DNA of 64,000 nt from the NCBI GenBank assembly GCA_045586185.1, contig JAZMZV010000132.1, positions 5,498 through 69,497 of the forward strand, read 5' to 3'. This document shows positions 28,125 to 36,500 of the stretch, in pieces. A model generated the notes under the pieces. The model did no database searches and had not been told where the DNA came from. It saw only the letters and a program-made list of their open reading frames with translations. Origin of the DNA: RUG11551 sp045586185 (GTDB taxonomy: Bacteria; Planctomycetota; Planctomycetia; Pirellulales; Thermoguttaceae). Both the position numbers and the translations under genes were made by a program. The number at the start of each line of letters is the position of its first letter. Positions within the stretch are counted from its first letter, which is position 1.

Positions 28125-28646
28125 ATGAACATTGCAGAACACATTCGCATTATTCCGGATTTCCCAAAGCCTGGCATTCTGTTCAGAGACATTACCTCTC
28201 TGCTGCTTGACCCCGCCGTTTTTGAAGAAACGTGCGATCAATTGATTGAAAAGATCAAACCCTGGAACCCGACGGTAATTGCAGCGGCAGAAGCGCGCGG
28301 ATTTATTTTCGGGTCGGTAATTGCTCTGAAAATGAGATTGCCGTTCGTTCTGCTCCGCAAACCGGGTAAACTGCCGGGAAAGACGGTTTCCTATCAGTAC
28401 GAGCTGGAATACGGAACCAGCGAACTCCACGTTCACGAATCAGACGTTCCCGCGGGATCTCGCGTTGCGTTTATCGACGACCTGATCGCCATCGGCGGCA
28501 CGGCGGAAGCGGCTTGCAAGCTCATCGAAAAAGCAGGCGGAACGCCGGTCGGATGCGCGTTTGTTATCGAACTGGTTGACCTCGGCGGACGCGCCAAACT
28601 CGCGCCTGTCCCCGTCGAAACGCTGGTTGAACTTCACGAAAATTAG
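28125..28646 (+). CDS. apt: Adenine phosphoribosyltransferase
   Basis: The protein has 173 residues, the normal size. It makes AMP from adenine and PRPP (purine salvage, cytosol). Typical features are IPDFPKPGILFRDITSLL at the N-terminus, AEARGFIFG, RKPGKLPGKTVSYQYELEYG and the PRPP loop VAFIDDLIAIGGTAEA. The usual loop reads VDDLLATGGT, so the Thr before GG is Ile here, an uncommon change worth noting. An array of AGTTGCG heptamers starts within the stop codon. The enolase-superfamily gene follows after 139 nt of repeats. Confidence 0.93.
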   Translation: MNIAEHIRIIPDFPKPGILFRDITSLLLDPAVFEETCDQLIEKIKPWNPTVIAAAEARGFIFGSVIALKMRLPFVLLRKPGKLPGKTVSYQYELEYGTSELHVHESDVPAGSRVAFIDDLIAIGGTAEAACKLIEKAGGTPVGCAFVIELVDLGGRAKLAPVPVETLVELHEN

Positions 28647-28785
28647 TTGCGAGTTGCGAGTGGCGAGGCGGCGAGGCGCCGCTCCCAGTCCGCGCTTCCG
28701 CGCGAGAGATATTATCATCGCTCCCGTTGGTCGCTGCGTTATCGTTATTCCCTACTCCCTATTCCCTACTCCCCATTCCCTAGCC
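28645..28785. repeat. Two heptad arrays around a REP-like module between apt and the enolase-like gene
   Basis: Array 1 (28645-28668) has steps agttgcg, agttgcg, agtggcg. Module C follows (28671-28735: GGCGAGGCGCCGCTCCC, TCCGCGCTTCCGCGCG, CTCCCGTTGGTCGCT). Array 2 (28747-28785) has steps attccct, actccct, attccct, actcccc, attccct and ends directly before the ATG of the next gene. It replaces any normal ribosome-binding site there. Confidence 0.8.
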
Positions 28786-30066
28786 ATGCAACTGGATTCC
28801 ATAGAACTGTATCAGATAACCGTTCCTCTTAAACGTCCGTACGGACCGCCGCAGTATCGTCAGACTGCTCTGTCGAGCGTTCTGGCGCGCGTCTGGGTTG
28901 GCGACCAGTGCGGCTGGGGAGAAGTCAGCGTCCCGCTTGAACCGCGCCTGAGCGACGAATGGACGGAGAGCGTCTTTTTCACGGCGCAAACGCTGCTGGC
29001 GCCGCTGTGGCTGGGCGAGGAATTCTCGCTGCCGTCGGACATGACCGAGAAATGGTCGAAATTTCAGGGCGCGAATTCGGCAAAGTATCTGTTGGAATGC
29101 GCGCTGTTGGACGCCTGCTCAAAAATCGCCGGCAAGTCTGCGGCGCAGTATCTGTATCCAGAAACGCCCGGCGGGTTCGACGTTACCGCGCCCAAAGCGT
29201 CTCAACTGCCGCCGCTGGACGTCTACCTGTCCTTTGACCAGGAAGACGATTTCGACGCGTTCTATAACAGAGTCGCCAAAGCTGTAACAGACGGGTTCAA
29301 TTTCTTCGAGCTGAAAATTCGCCCCGGCTGGGACTTCTCCATGGTCAACGCGCTGTGGCCGGCTCTGGGCGAGAGCATGTTTTTCCTGTCGTTCGACGGG
29401 GCTCTGTCGGAACAACATTCAGACATGCTGTATCGTTTCCGGGACTTCTGCCCGATTCTGTACAATCAGCCGTTTTCGCAGTACAATTTGTCGCTTTCCG
29501 CACAAATGTGCGAAAGCCTGAAAATTCCCTTCGGCATGACGGACGGGCTGTCTAACCCGGACATGCTCAACATCGCTGTAGAAGCCCGCGCCGCTGACCT
29601 GTACGGGTTCAACCCGCAGCGAGTCGGCGGCTGGATTGTGACGAAATCGCAGCTGGCGCAATGCAAGCAGTTCAACGTCGGCGCCCGGGTTTGGAGCGAG
29701 CTGACAACGCCGCTGGGACAGCGTCAGATGTACGCTCTGGCAAGCCAAAAGAACAACGCCATGTTCGGTTTCGGGTGCGAAGCCGCACAGGCAGAAGGTC
29801 CAGGTTATAACTCCGAACAAGCCGGATTCGAAGATTCCCACAACCAATCAGGCGCCGACCTTGTCAGATGCGGTCAGCCGACCCGGTTCCCTGTCCCGTG
29901 GTTCGACGCCAAGGAATGGTTCGACGCCCTGCTCTTCCCCGCAGACGAACTCGAAAAGACGGACGACGGACTGCAGATTCGCCTTTCCGACGCCCCCGGC
30001 TGGGGCTTGGAACCCGACATGGACGTTCTCGACGACTTGACAGAACAGTCGTTTGAAATCAGCTGA
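28786..30066 (+). CDS. Enolase-superfamily protein, MenC/OSBS-like, with altered active-site residues
   Basis: The protein has 426 residues from the ATG at 28786; the frame stays open upstream, but that part is repeat sequence. The N-terminal cap resembles MenC-type enzymes (LYQITVPLKRPYG, WGEVSVPLEPRLSDEW, SAKYLLECALLDA). The barrel keeps a KIR version of KxK (FELKIRPGWD) and an Asp in LSFDGALS. The second metal ligand of the family (E of EQP) is Asn in YNQPF. The DES motif reads TDG. The Lys of KPGRVGG is Asn in NPQRVGG. If my alignment by eye is right, canonical o-succinylbenzoate synthase chemistry is unlikely, so I give no gene symbol. No other menaquinone gene is near. Heptad arrays lie on both sides in opposite orientation. 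Confidence 0.7.
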   Translation: MQLDSIELYQITVPLKRPYGPPQYRQTALSSVLARVWVGDQCGWGEVSVPLEPRLSDEWTESVFFTAQTLLAPLWLGEEFSLPSDMTEKWSKFQGANSAKYLLECALLDACSKIAGKSAAQYLYPETPGGFDVTAPKASQLPPLDVYLSFDQEDDFDAFYNRVAKAVTDGFNFFELKIRPGWDFSMVNALWPALGESMFFLSFDGALSEQHSDMLYRFRDFCPILYNQPFSQYNLSLSAQMCESLKIPFGMTDGLSNPDMLNIAVEARAADLYGFNPQRVGGWIVTKSQLAQCKQFNVGARVWSELTTPLGQRQMYALASQKNNAMFGFGCEAAQAEGPGYNSEQAGFEDSHNQSGADLVRCGQPTRFPVPWFDAKEWFDALLFPADELEKTDDGLQIRLSDAPGWGLEPDMDVLDDLTEQSFEIS

Positions 30067-30295
30067 GAATAGGTAATAGGGAGTAGGGAATGGGGAGTAG
30101 AGGGAGCTTTTAGCTGCTAGCCGCTAGCTTGTTGATTTGAGATTCTAACAGTAACCTCTTGAACGACGAATCCACAAGCTAATAGCTAGGGGCTAGGAGC
30201 TTCAATTCTTGTGAAGTTCAACCAGCGTTTCAACTGTAACAATTATTGATGCGCTTGCGCCAATTCCACATTCCGAATTCCGCATTCCGAATTAC
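30064..30295. repeat. Three heptad arrays between the enolase-like gene and the epimerase gene
   Basis: Array 1 (30066-30100: gaatagg, taatagg, gagtagg, gaatggg, gagtaga) begins in the TGA stop. Array 2 is an inverted pair: 30105-30132 (agctttt, agctgct, agccgct, agcttgt) against 30174-30201 (acaagct, aatagct, aggggct, aggagct). Array 3 (30263-30295: attccac, attccga, attccgc, attccga, attac) contains the stop codon of the minus-strand epimerase gene. No gene is present in this 225-nt spacer. Confidence 0.85.
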
Positions 30296-31329
30296 TTCAG
30301 CAATCCGCGGGCGCGAAAATCGGCGATAATGTCGTCTAAATGACTGGATAAATCGCCGTCCGCGACAAACCCAAGTTCTTTTTTCGCCTTTTTGTCAGAA
30401 CAAATCCAGTTGCCGGCAAGAGCTTCCGCGGCTTTGTCACGATTGACAATTGAGGGGCGGCGGCGCATTCGGCTGATGACGTCTGAAACCGTACAAATCG
30501 TCCAGAAGACCGGTCGGGCGAAATGCCAGGCAATCGTCCATTTTCGACCCAGCTTTTTGCCAATGATTTCGCCCAGCTCGCCGTACTCCGGATTCTCATC
30601 CCGGGCGACGTAATAGATTCCGCTTTGATAAGAATTCTCCGGATTGCCAGACTCTGTACAGTCCGTTAGGCGAGTTCCTTTTTCCGCCGCCAAAACAAGC
30701 GTTTTGACAACGTCGTCTGAAAAGACTACGGTATAGAGTTTTCTCTCCCAGCCAGGACAACAATGGAAACCGGTATCCTGAATCGCCTGAATCATCTTCA
30801 GAGTAATCTTGTCGGCAGGACCAAGAACCATTGGAGGACGAATAACAGAAATCGGCAAACTGGAACTGATTTTTCTCAGCTCCATTTCCGCCGCCAGCTT
30901 GCTTTTGCCGTAAACGGAAACGGGATTTTCTGTCATCCATTCTTCCCGAAGCGGCGCGTCTTTGCCTAGCATCGGTCCGCCTGCAGCCAAAGAAGAAACA
31001 AATATAAATCTCGGCGCTGAATCCGAATTCAAACACGCCTGAGCCAGGCGCTTCGTGTTTCCGCAGTTTGTTTGATACATTTCCTCATCATGCAGAGTTA
31101 TAATGCACCCTGCGCAATGATAGACAATGTCAGACCCTTGAATTCCGCGCTTAAGAGAATCGCTGTCGCTGAAGTCTGTTTGTATCAATTCAACGTCCAA
31201 ACCGTTAAGCCGGTCTGTATTCGAACTTGCTCGAACCAGACAGCGAACGGTTTCTCCGTTGTCCAATAGTTTTTTAACCAGTTGCGAGCCAATAAAGCCC
31301 GTTGCTCCAGTTACTGTACAAAGTGACAT
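30292..31329 (-). CDS. NAD(P)-dependent epimerase/dehydratase (extended SDR)
   Basis: The protein has 345 residues. The Rossmann motif TGATGFIGSQLV lies at the N-terminus, followed by SDIVYHCAG, FIFVSSLA and the catalytic YGKSK. The body resembles dihydroflavonol-4-reductase/HpnA-like extended short-chain dehydrogenases, cytosolic enzymes that act on sugar nucleotides, sterols or other secondary alcohols. The substrate cannot be told from sequence. The extra C-terminal region (about 260-345) includes FARPVFWTICTVSDVISRM and a predicted helical end. It is divergent from the protease gene and both have a clear promoter in the shared spacer. The stop codon TAA lies in a period-7 array. Confidence 0.85.
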   Translation of the reverse strand: MSLCTVTGATGFIGSQLVKKLLDNGETVRCLVRASSNTDRLNGLDVELIQTDFSDSDSLKRGIQGSDIVYHCAGCIITLHDEEMYQTNCGNTKRLAQACLNSDSAPRFIFVSSLAAGGPMLGKDAPLREEWMTENPVSVYGKSKLAAEMELRKISSSLPISVIRPPMVLGPADKITLKMIQAIQDTGFHCCPGWERKLYTVVFSDDVVKTLVLAAEKGTRLTDCTESGNPENSYQSGIYYVARDENPEYGELGEIIGKKLGRKWTIAWHFARPVFWTICTVSDVISRMRRRPSIVNRDKAAEALAGNWICSDKKAKKELGFVADGDLSSHLDDIIADFRARGLLK

Positions 31330-31392
31330 TGCTCTAAAATTTGCTGTTTGAATTGAATATTATTTTAAACAAGTATACTCTCGTATACATAT

Positions 31393-31420
31393 ATTATAGC
31401 AAACGCTGTTTCATTTTCAT
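31393..31420 (-). promoter_or_regulatory. Promoter of the epimerase gene
   Basis: On the minus strand ATGAAA (31415-31420) and TATAAT (31393-31398) are separated by 16 nt. The start codon at 31329 is about 57 nt after the predicted start of transcription. Confidence 0.6.
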
Positions 31421-31469
31421 CGGTTGAAAAATAATTTTTATTTTAATTCCAGGATTGGCCTCTATATTA

Positions 31470-31497
31470 TTGACATAACCTGAACAATGAATATAAT
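31470..31497 (+). promoter_or_regulatory. Consensus sigma-70-type promoter of the protease gene
   Basis: TTGACA (31470-31475) and TATAAT (31492-31497) with a 16-nt spacer are perfect hexamers. Transcription would begin near 31504, after the in-frame ATG at 31487. This supports the start at 31544. Confidence 0.8.
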
Positions 31498-31543
31498 AAT
31501 TAAAAATAGTTTTTTATCAATACCCCATTTTAAACCTATATCC

Positions 31544-33283
31544 ATGAACGCTTCACTAAAATACTTTTTCCTGTTTTGGATTGGACTTACAGCCGCTGCA
31601 TTGAGCGACGAACCCGCCGTTTCCGACGTTGCCGAACTCGAAGCCGCCCGAATCGCCGTAATTGAAAAGATCGCGCCGTCTGCCGCGTCGATATTCTCAT
31701 CCGACGGAAAAGGCGGCGGATCGGGCGTCATTTTCACTCCAGACGGGTTCTGTTTGACGAACTACCACGTCGTTCAGCCGTGCGGTCCGTTCGCTAAAGT
31801 CGGGCTGAACGATGGGAAACTCTACGACGCCGTTGTCGTCGGAATCGACCCGGTGGGCGACGTCGCGCTGATTCAGCTTCTCGGACGCAACGATTTCCCC
31901 TGCTCTCCCCTGGGAGACAGCGATACGGTTCGGCAAGGCGACTGGGCGCTGGTTCTGGGCAACCCGTTCCTGCTGGCGGAAGACTTTCAACCGACCGTTT
32001 CTTTCGGCATGATTTCCGGCGTTCATCGGTATCAGTACCCAGCGGACACGCTCTTGGAATACGCCGACTGCATCCAAACAGACGCCTCGGTCAACCCCGG
32101 CAACTCCGGCGGGCCGCTGTTCAACCTCAAGGGCGAGGTTATCGGAATCAACGGCCGCTGCTCGTTTGAAAAGCGAGGGCGCGTCAACGTCGGCGTCGGA
32201 TACGCCATTTCCATCAACCAGATCAAGCGGTTTATTCCTCAGCTTCGCGCCGGGCTTTGGTGCGACCACTCCACCTTGGGCGCGCTCGCCAAGTCCGATT
32301 CCAACGGCAGACCGGCTATTCAGGACATTCTCGAAAGCTCCGACGCCTACGTTCAGGGCTTGCGGGAAAACGACGTCCTGCTTAAGTTTGGCTCTCGACG
32401 CATTTATACGGTCAACGAGTTCAAAAACGCCTTGGGAACGTACCCGAAATCCTGGCGCGTCCCGATTGAGTACCGAGAACCGGACAAGAGTGGGAAAGCC
32501 ATGTCCGAGCCGAAAACAATCCTCGTTCGTCTCAGCGGCGTTCACAGCGAAACGGAACTGATGGAAAAGGTTACGCCCAAAAAGAAGTTCGACCTTTCCA
32601 AGCTCCCGCCCAATCTGCCGCCGGAACAGCGAAAGAAAATCGAAGAGCAGATTAAAAAACAGGCGGAAGGTCCTGTCTTGCCGGACGCCGTAAAAGCCGT
32701 TTACGAAAAGCGGCCGGGATACGTCAATTACTACTATAACAAGCTCGCCAAAGACAATACGCTCAAGGCGTGGAAGAAGCCGGAAGCGTCCAAACTGACA
32801 ACGCTCAAAGGCGTTCTGGAAGACGGCGCCGCGTTTACCATGGCGTTCTCTGCAGACGGGCTGACCATAACCCTGCCGGAAACGGCCATCAAGACGTCTT
32901 CCGCCGCTGACTGGTCTGTGCAGTCGACGCCCGCAAACGCCGGGTTCCTCGCCCCTGCTCTGTTCGCCTGGTATAAAATGGTTACCGCAGACGACGCGTT
33001 CCTCAAAGGGCTGACATACTTCGGACAGTTCCCGCTTACTGAAGACGGGAAAATGTACAACTGTCTCGTTTCCAGCTACGGCGGCGTAAAGACGGAATTC
33101 TATTTTGACGCTCAAACCGGCGCTCTGGCGCAAATTGAACTCTTCGAGCCGAACGCGCCCTCCGTTCCCTGGACGGTAACGTTCAGCGAATTTAAAGACA
33201 ACTTCCCGACCGTAATCAAAGTTACATACTCCGGCGCAACCTACGGACTGTTTAAAATCGGAGAGAAAGACGAAAAGAAATAA
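31544..33283 (+). CDS. HtrA/DegP-like serine protease with PDZ domain and a C-terminal extension
   Basis: The protein has 579 residues from the ATG at 31544, chosen because it starts a signal peptide (MNASLKYFFLFWIGLTAAALS) and follows the promoter. The trypsin-like domain has SGVIFTPDGFCLTNYHVV (His about 75), DPVGDVALIQL (Asp about 106) and NPGNSGGPLF (Ser about 188), a full catalytic triad of S1C proteases. A PDZ-like domain follows (about 255-340, VQGLRENDVLLKFGSRRI). The last 200 residues, with a Lys/Pro-rich linker (KLPPNLPPEQRKKIEEQ), are not part of DegP and look like a beta-rich domain. It is probably a periplasmic protein-quality-control protease or a specialised processing enzyme; the surface proteins encoded nearby are possible clients (inference). 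Confidence 0.88.
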   Translation: MNASLKYFFLFWIGLTAAALSDEPAVSDVAELEAARIAVIEKIAPSAASIFSSDGKGGGSGVIFTPDGFCLTNYHVVQPCGPFAKVGLNDGKLYDAVVVGIDPVGDVALIQLLGRNDFPCSPLGDSDTVRQGDWALVLGNPFLLAEDFQPTVSFGMISGVHRYQYPADTLLEYADCIQTDASVNPGNSGGPLFNLKGEVIGINGRCSFEKRGRVNVGVGYAISINQIKRFIPQLRAGLWCDHSTLGALAKSDSNGRPAIQDILESSDAYVQGLRENDVLLKFGSRRIYTVNEFKNALGTYPKSWRVPIEYREPDKSGKAMSEPKTILVRLSGVHSETELMEKVTPKKKFDLSKLPPNLPPEQRKKIEEQIKKQAEGPVLPDAVKAVYEKRPGYVNYYYNKLAKDNTLKAWKKPEASKLTTLKGVLEDGAAFTMAFSADGLTITLPETAIKTSSAADWSVQSTPANAGFLAPALFAWYKMVTADDAFLKGLTYFGQFPLTEDGKMYNCLVSSYGGVKTEFYFDAQTGALAQIELFEPNAPSVPWTVTFSEFKDNFPTVIKVTYSGATYGLFKIGEKDEKK

Positions 33284-33303
33284 TTTGGAGTGTCTTTCGG
33301 AGT

Positions 33304-33326
33304 GCGGCGCCTTGGCGCCGCTTTTA
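33304..33326 (+). terminator. Terminator of the protease gene
   Basis: GCGGCGCC (33304-33311) pairs with GGCGCCGC (33314-33321) over TT, followed by four T. It starts 20 nt after the stop codon. Confidence 0.75.
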
Positions 33327-33461
33327 ATAACGCCGAGAAGCGTGCATACCAAAACGACGAAACCGAAAACCTTCACGGATGGCGCCCGCCCTCGGGCGCC
33401 TTTGCTGTAACTAGAAAAAACTCTTTGCGCAGAAATGCCGTTCCAGTAAGTCAGTGTATAT

Positions 33462-33575
33462 GCGTAAATCGTTGGACAAGGCGGCGCCTAAGGGCGCCGC
33501 ACTCCCCGACGCAAGCAAACATCTTAGCGTTACGCTTGCGAACTCCTAACTCCTCACTCCTCACTCCTAACTCGC
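33462..33575. repeat. REP-like module B followed by a heptad array at a stop codon
   Basis: GTAAATCGTTGGACAAGG leads into a GCGGCGCC/GGCGCCGC hairpin, then CCGACGCAAGC ... GCTTGCGAACTC, then 7-nt steps aactcct, aactcct, cactcct, cactcct, aactcgc (33541-33575). The last four codons and the TGA of the minus-strand PEP-CTERM gene lie in the array. A close copy of the unit lies at 38410-38526, at the end of the next gene. Confidence 0.8.
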
Positions 33576-36500
33576 TTCCGCAGGAATAACACGACAACGC
33601 CAAGCGCTAATAGCGCCCAGGTCGACGGTTCCGGGACGGCGTTGAAGTCAATCGATGCGGTCAGTTGAATAACCCCGCCATTCAAATCAATGCTGTAATC
33701 TTTGAAATATGGAGCGCTCAACACACTTGCAAACGCATTAAGCGTGTCCTCCGTTGCCCCTGTTCCAGAAATCAGGTCAATAGTAAACTCGCCAGTAGGA
33801 AGAGCGGTTCCTTCAAGCAGGGTAAGGATAATTGTGGAATTCGGATCAATATAGACGTTTCCATTGACGATGAGCTGGTCAGAAGTCCAGACGTTATTTT
33901 CGTCATACCCAACTTCCATCAGCAGCGTTGCCCCGGAATCCAAAGAAAACGCGCTCATCTGCGGATCAACTTCAGTTCCGTCAATAGTCAGAGTTCCAAT
34001 GGAGTTGCCCGGCGAGAAGACCGCGTCTTCGCCAATTTCCAAGCTTCCCTTGTAATAGCCTTTGAAGTCCAGCTCGCCAGCGTTGACGACAAAGGATTCG
34101 GCGACAAAACCGTCTTCATCATTGTTGAGAATCTTCAAAACGCCGTTGCCGTTTTTGTAAATCTTTCCGGAACCGGAAACGGAATTGTCAAACCTTGCGT
34201 TACCTTCGTGATTGAGATTCAAAACGGCGTCTTGAGCAATCGCGACTGCGCCCGTTCCCAGCGCGCCAGATTCTTCAAGCGTCAGCGCGCCTTGAGAAAT
34301 CGTCGTTCCTGTTGTATAGGCGTTAGCAGAAGTCATAATCAGCTCGCCCGCGCCGGATTTCGTTAAAGCTGCAGAAGAACCTGAATCAATAACAGAGGAA
34401 ATCGTCAATTTCGCTCCATCAGCAACGTCAATCAAACCGGCGAAATCGCCTGTGGCATAAGACGTACCGTCAAGCGTACGAAGTCGGAATCCCAACGCTG
34501 TAATTTTGTTATTCACTCCACCTGTTACATGAATGGCGTTATCAAACAGAAAACTATATGTACCGTCATGACCGGCTCCTTCAGCGGCAATTATGCCATT
34601 GTTCATATAAATCGGATTGTTAACCGTAATATGCGTACCAGATTTATCGTTTTTGAACGTTCCGCCATTTTTCAAAGTCAGGCTTCCAATAGCGCCGGCT
34701 GTATACCCCAGAATATCGCCATTTCCAGCAAGAACTGCCGTCGCGCCGTCAACGGTGATAGTACTTCCCTTTGGAAACGCGGCTTTTTGATTTCGGCGCG
34801 TCAGTTCGAGCGTTCCTTCTTTTACAATCGCTCCAGCGGTATAGGTATTTTGAGCGGAAAGCGTAAGCGTTCCAGCCCCGAGCTTGGTAATGGTGCAAGA
34901 ATCGCTTCCCTTTGAAATAACGCCTGATATTAAAAGCTTCGAATTCGCCGCCGTATTAATTTCTAACGTACCGTTAGTACGAAGATTTATTTTCGATGAA
35001 ATCGTTGAAACAGTAGGATTTGTCGCCGTAGCGCCTTCAAGAGCGTAGGCAAAGATTTTGTCGCCTGTAGACGTACCGTCTTTATTCAAAATGTCAAGCT
35101 GACCGCCGCCTGATGAAGAAATCGTTCCGCCGTACAAATTTAACGTTGTATTTCTGAGCGATTCATTGCCAGAGGCATTATCCAGCGTACCGTAAATGTT
35201 AAACACCTTCTCATCAGAGTTATAGCCAAGCGTATCGTGAACGTTGCATTTTAGAGTTGCTCCCGCAGCAATGGTAACCGCGCCTTGGAAGAATTTATTG
35301 CCGCCAGCGGCGCCGTTAAGCTGAAGCGTTCCTGCGCTAACCGTCGTATCGCCGGTATAGGCCATTTTATTGGTTATTTCCAGTTTACCGGAGCCGGTTT
35401 TGGTAAAGGAACCAGCGCCGGTAATAGTTCCTGAAAATACTGTATCAGCGCTGTTATTTACTGTAATCGCCTGACCGTTGTTGTCAAGAGTTGCAGATGC
35501 AACGCCAGACAGATTGTACAGCGTTCCGCCGGCAGTCGTAATCAGCTTTCCAGCGCTGATAGTTGTTGCGCCGGTGTAAGCGGGTTGTAACGACAGCGTC
35601 AGCGTACCCGCGCCGGCTTTGGTCAGCCCGCCAGCGCCGTGGACGTCGGAGCCGAGAGTGAGTTCAACGCCCTCGGCAAGGTCGATCGTTCCGCCGTTGG
35701 TCTGCAATTCGATTTTACGATTGATCGCCTCGCCAAAGGATTCGGTAATCTGAACCGTACCGCCATTGAAATGGAAATTGGTTGAATCGTAAGACGAATA
35801 GGTCAGCCCGCCCAACGAGCCTCTCCCGTCTGCGGCATAACCAAAATGATTGACCTTCAGCGTTCCGCCTTCGTTAACATAAACATCGGCAACAGTGTAT
35901 GCGCCAGAGTACAGTTTGCCTTCTGTCAGGTCGAGAACGCCGCCGTTGATTTGCGTATTGCCCGAATACGTGTTATTCGCGGTCAATGCCAAAGTTCCCG
36001 CGCCCGCTTTGACAAGTTCGCCGGAACCGCTGATAACCGTATTGATCGTTTGGGTTTCGTTCGCAGGTATTTCCAACGTTACTGTACCTGCAATGTTCTC
36101 AACATTAAAAGACGAATTCCCGGTAATTGTAACCTTGGATGTTGCGCTGCCGTTGAGCGTATCCGCGACCAGAGTAGAATTCGCAAGCGTTATCGCGCTG
36201 TTATTATCAACATACTCCGCGTGAAGTTCAGAATTATTCAGGTTGAGCGCCTTCCCGTACGCATTGACTCTCGCAAACTGCGATCCGTCGTTGACGACGT
36301 TGTTCAACGTCAAGGTAATTTTATTATTGGCGTTGCCAATCTGGACCGTTCCATAGCCGGAAAACGACGTCGCAGTAACTTCAAAATCCGGGAAATCACT
36401 GTCATCTTTATAGTTTCTGGAAGAAAAGTCCAGTTGTGCATTAGTAGCAACATAAAACTCTGTAGAACGTATTGCTTCGCCAATTTGGAGTTTGCCTTCC

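Noticed and set aside
28561..28785. N-terminal extension of the enolase-like protein by 75 residues
   Set aside because: The extension lies over the end of apt and repeat sequence; the family N-terminus begins at the ATG at 28786.
31697..33376. 559-residue open frame opposite the protease gene
   Set aside because: It is antisense to a gene with clear catalytic motifs and shows no domain or start signal; it arises from codon bias.
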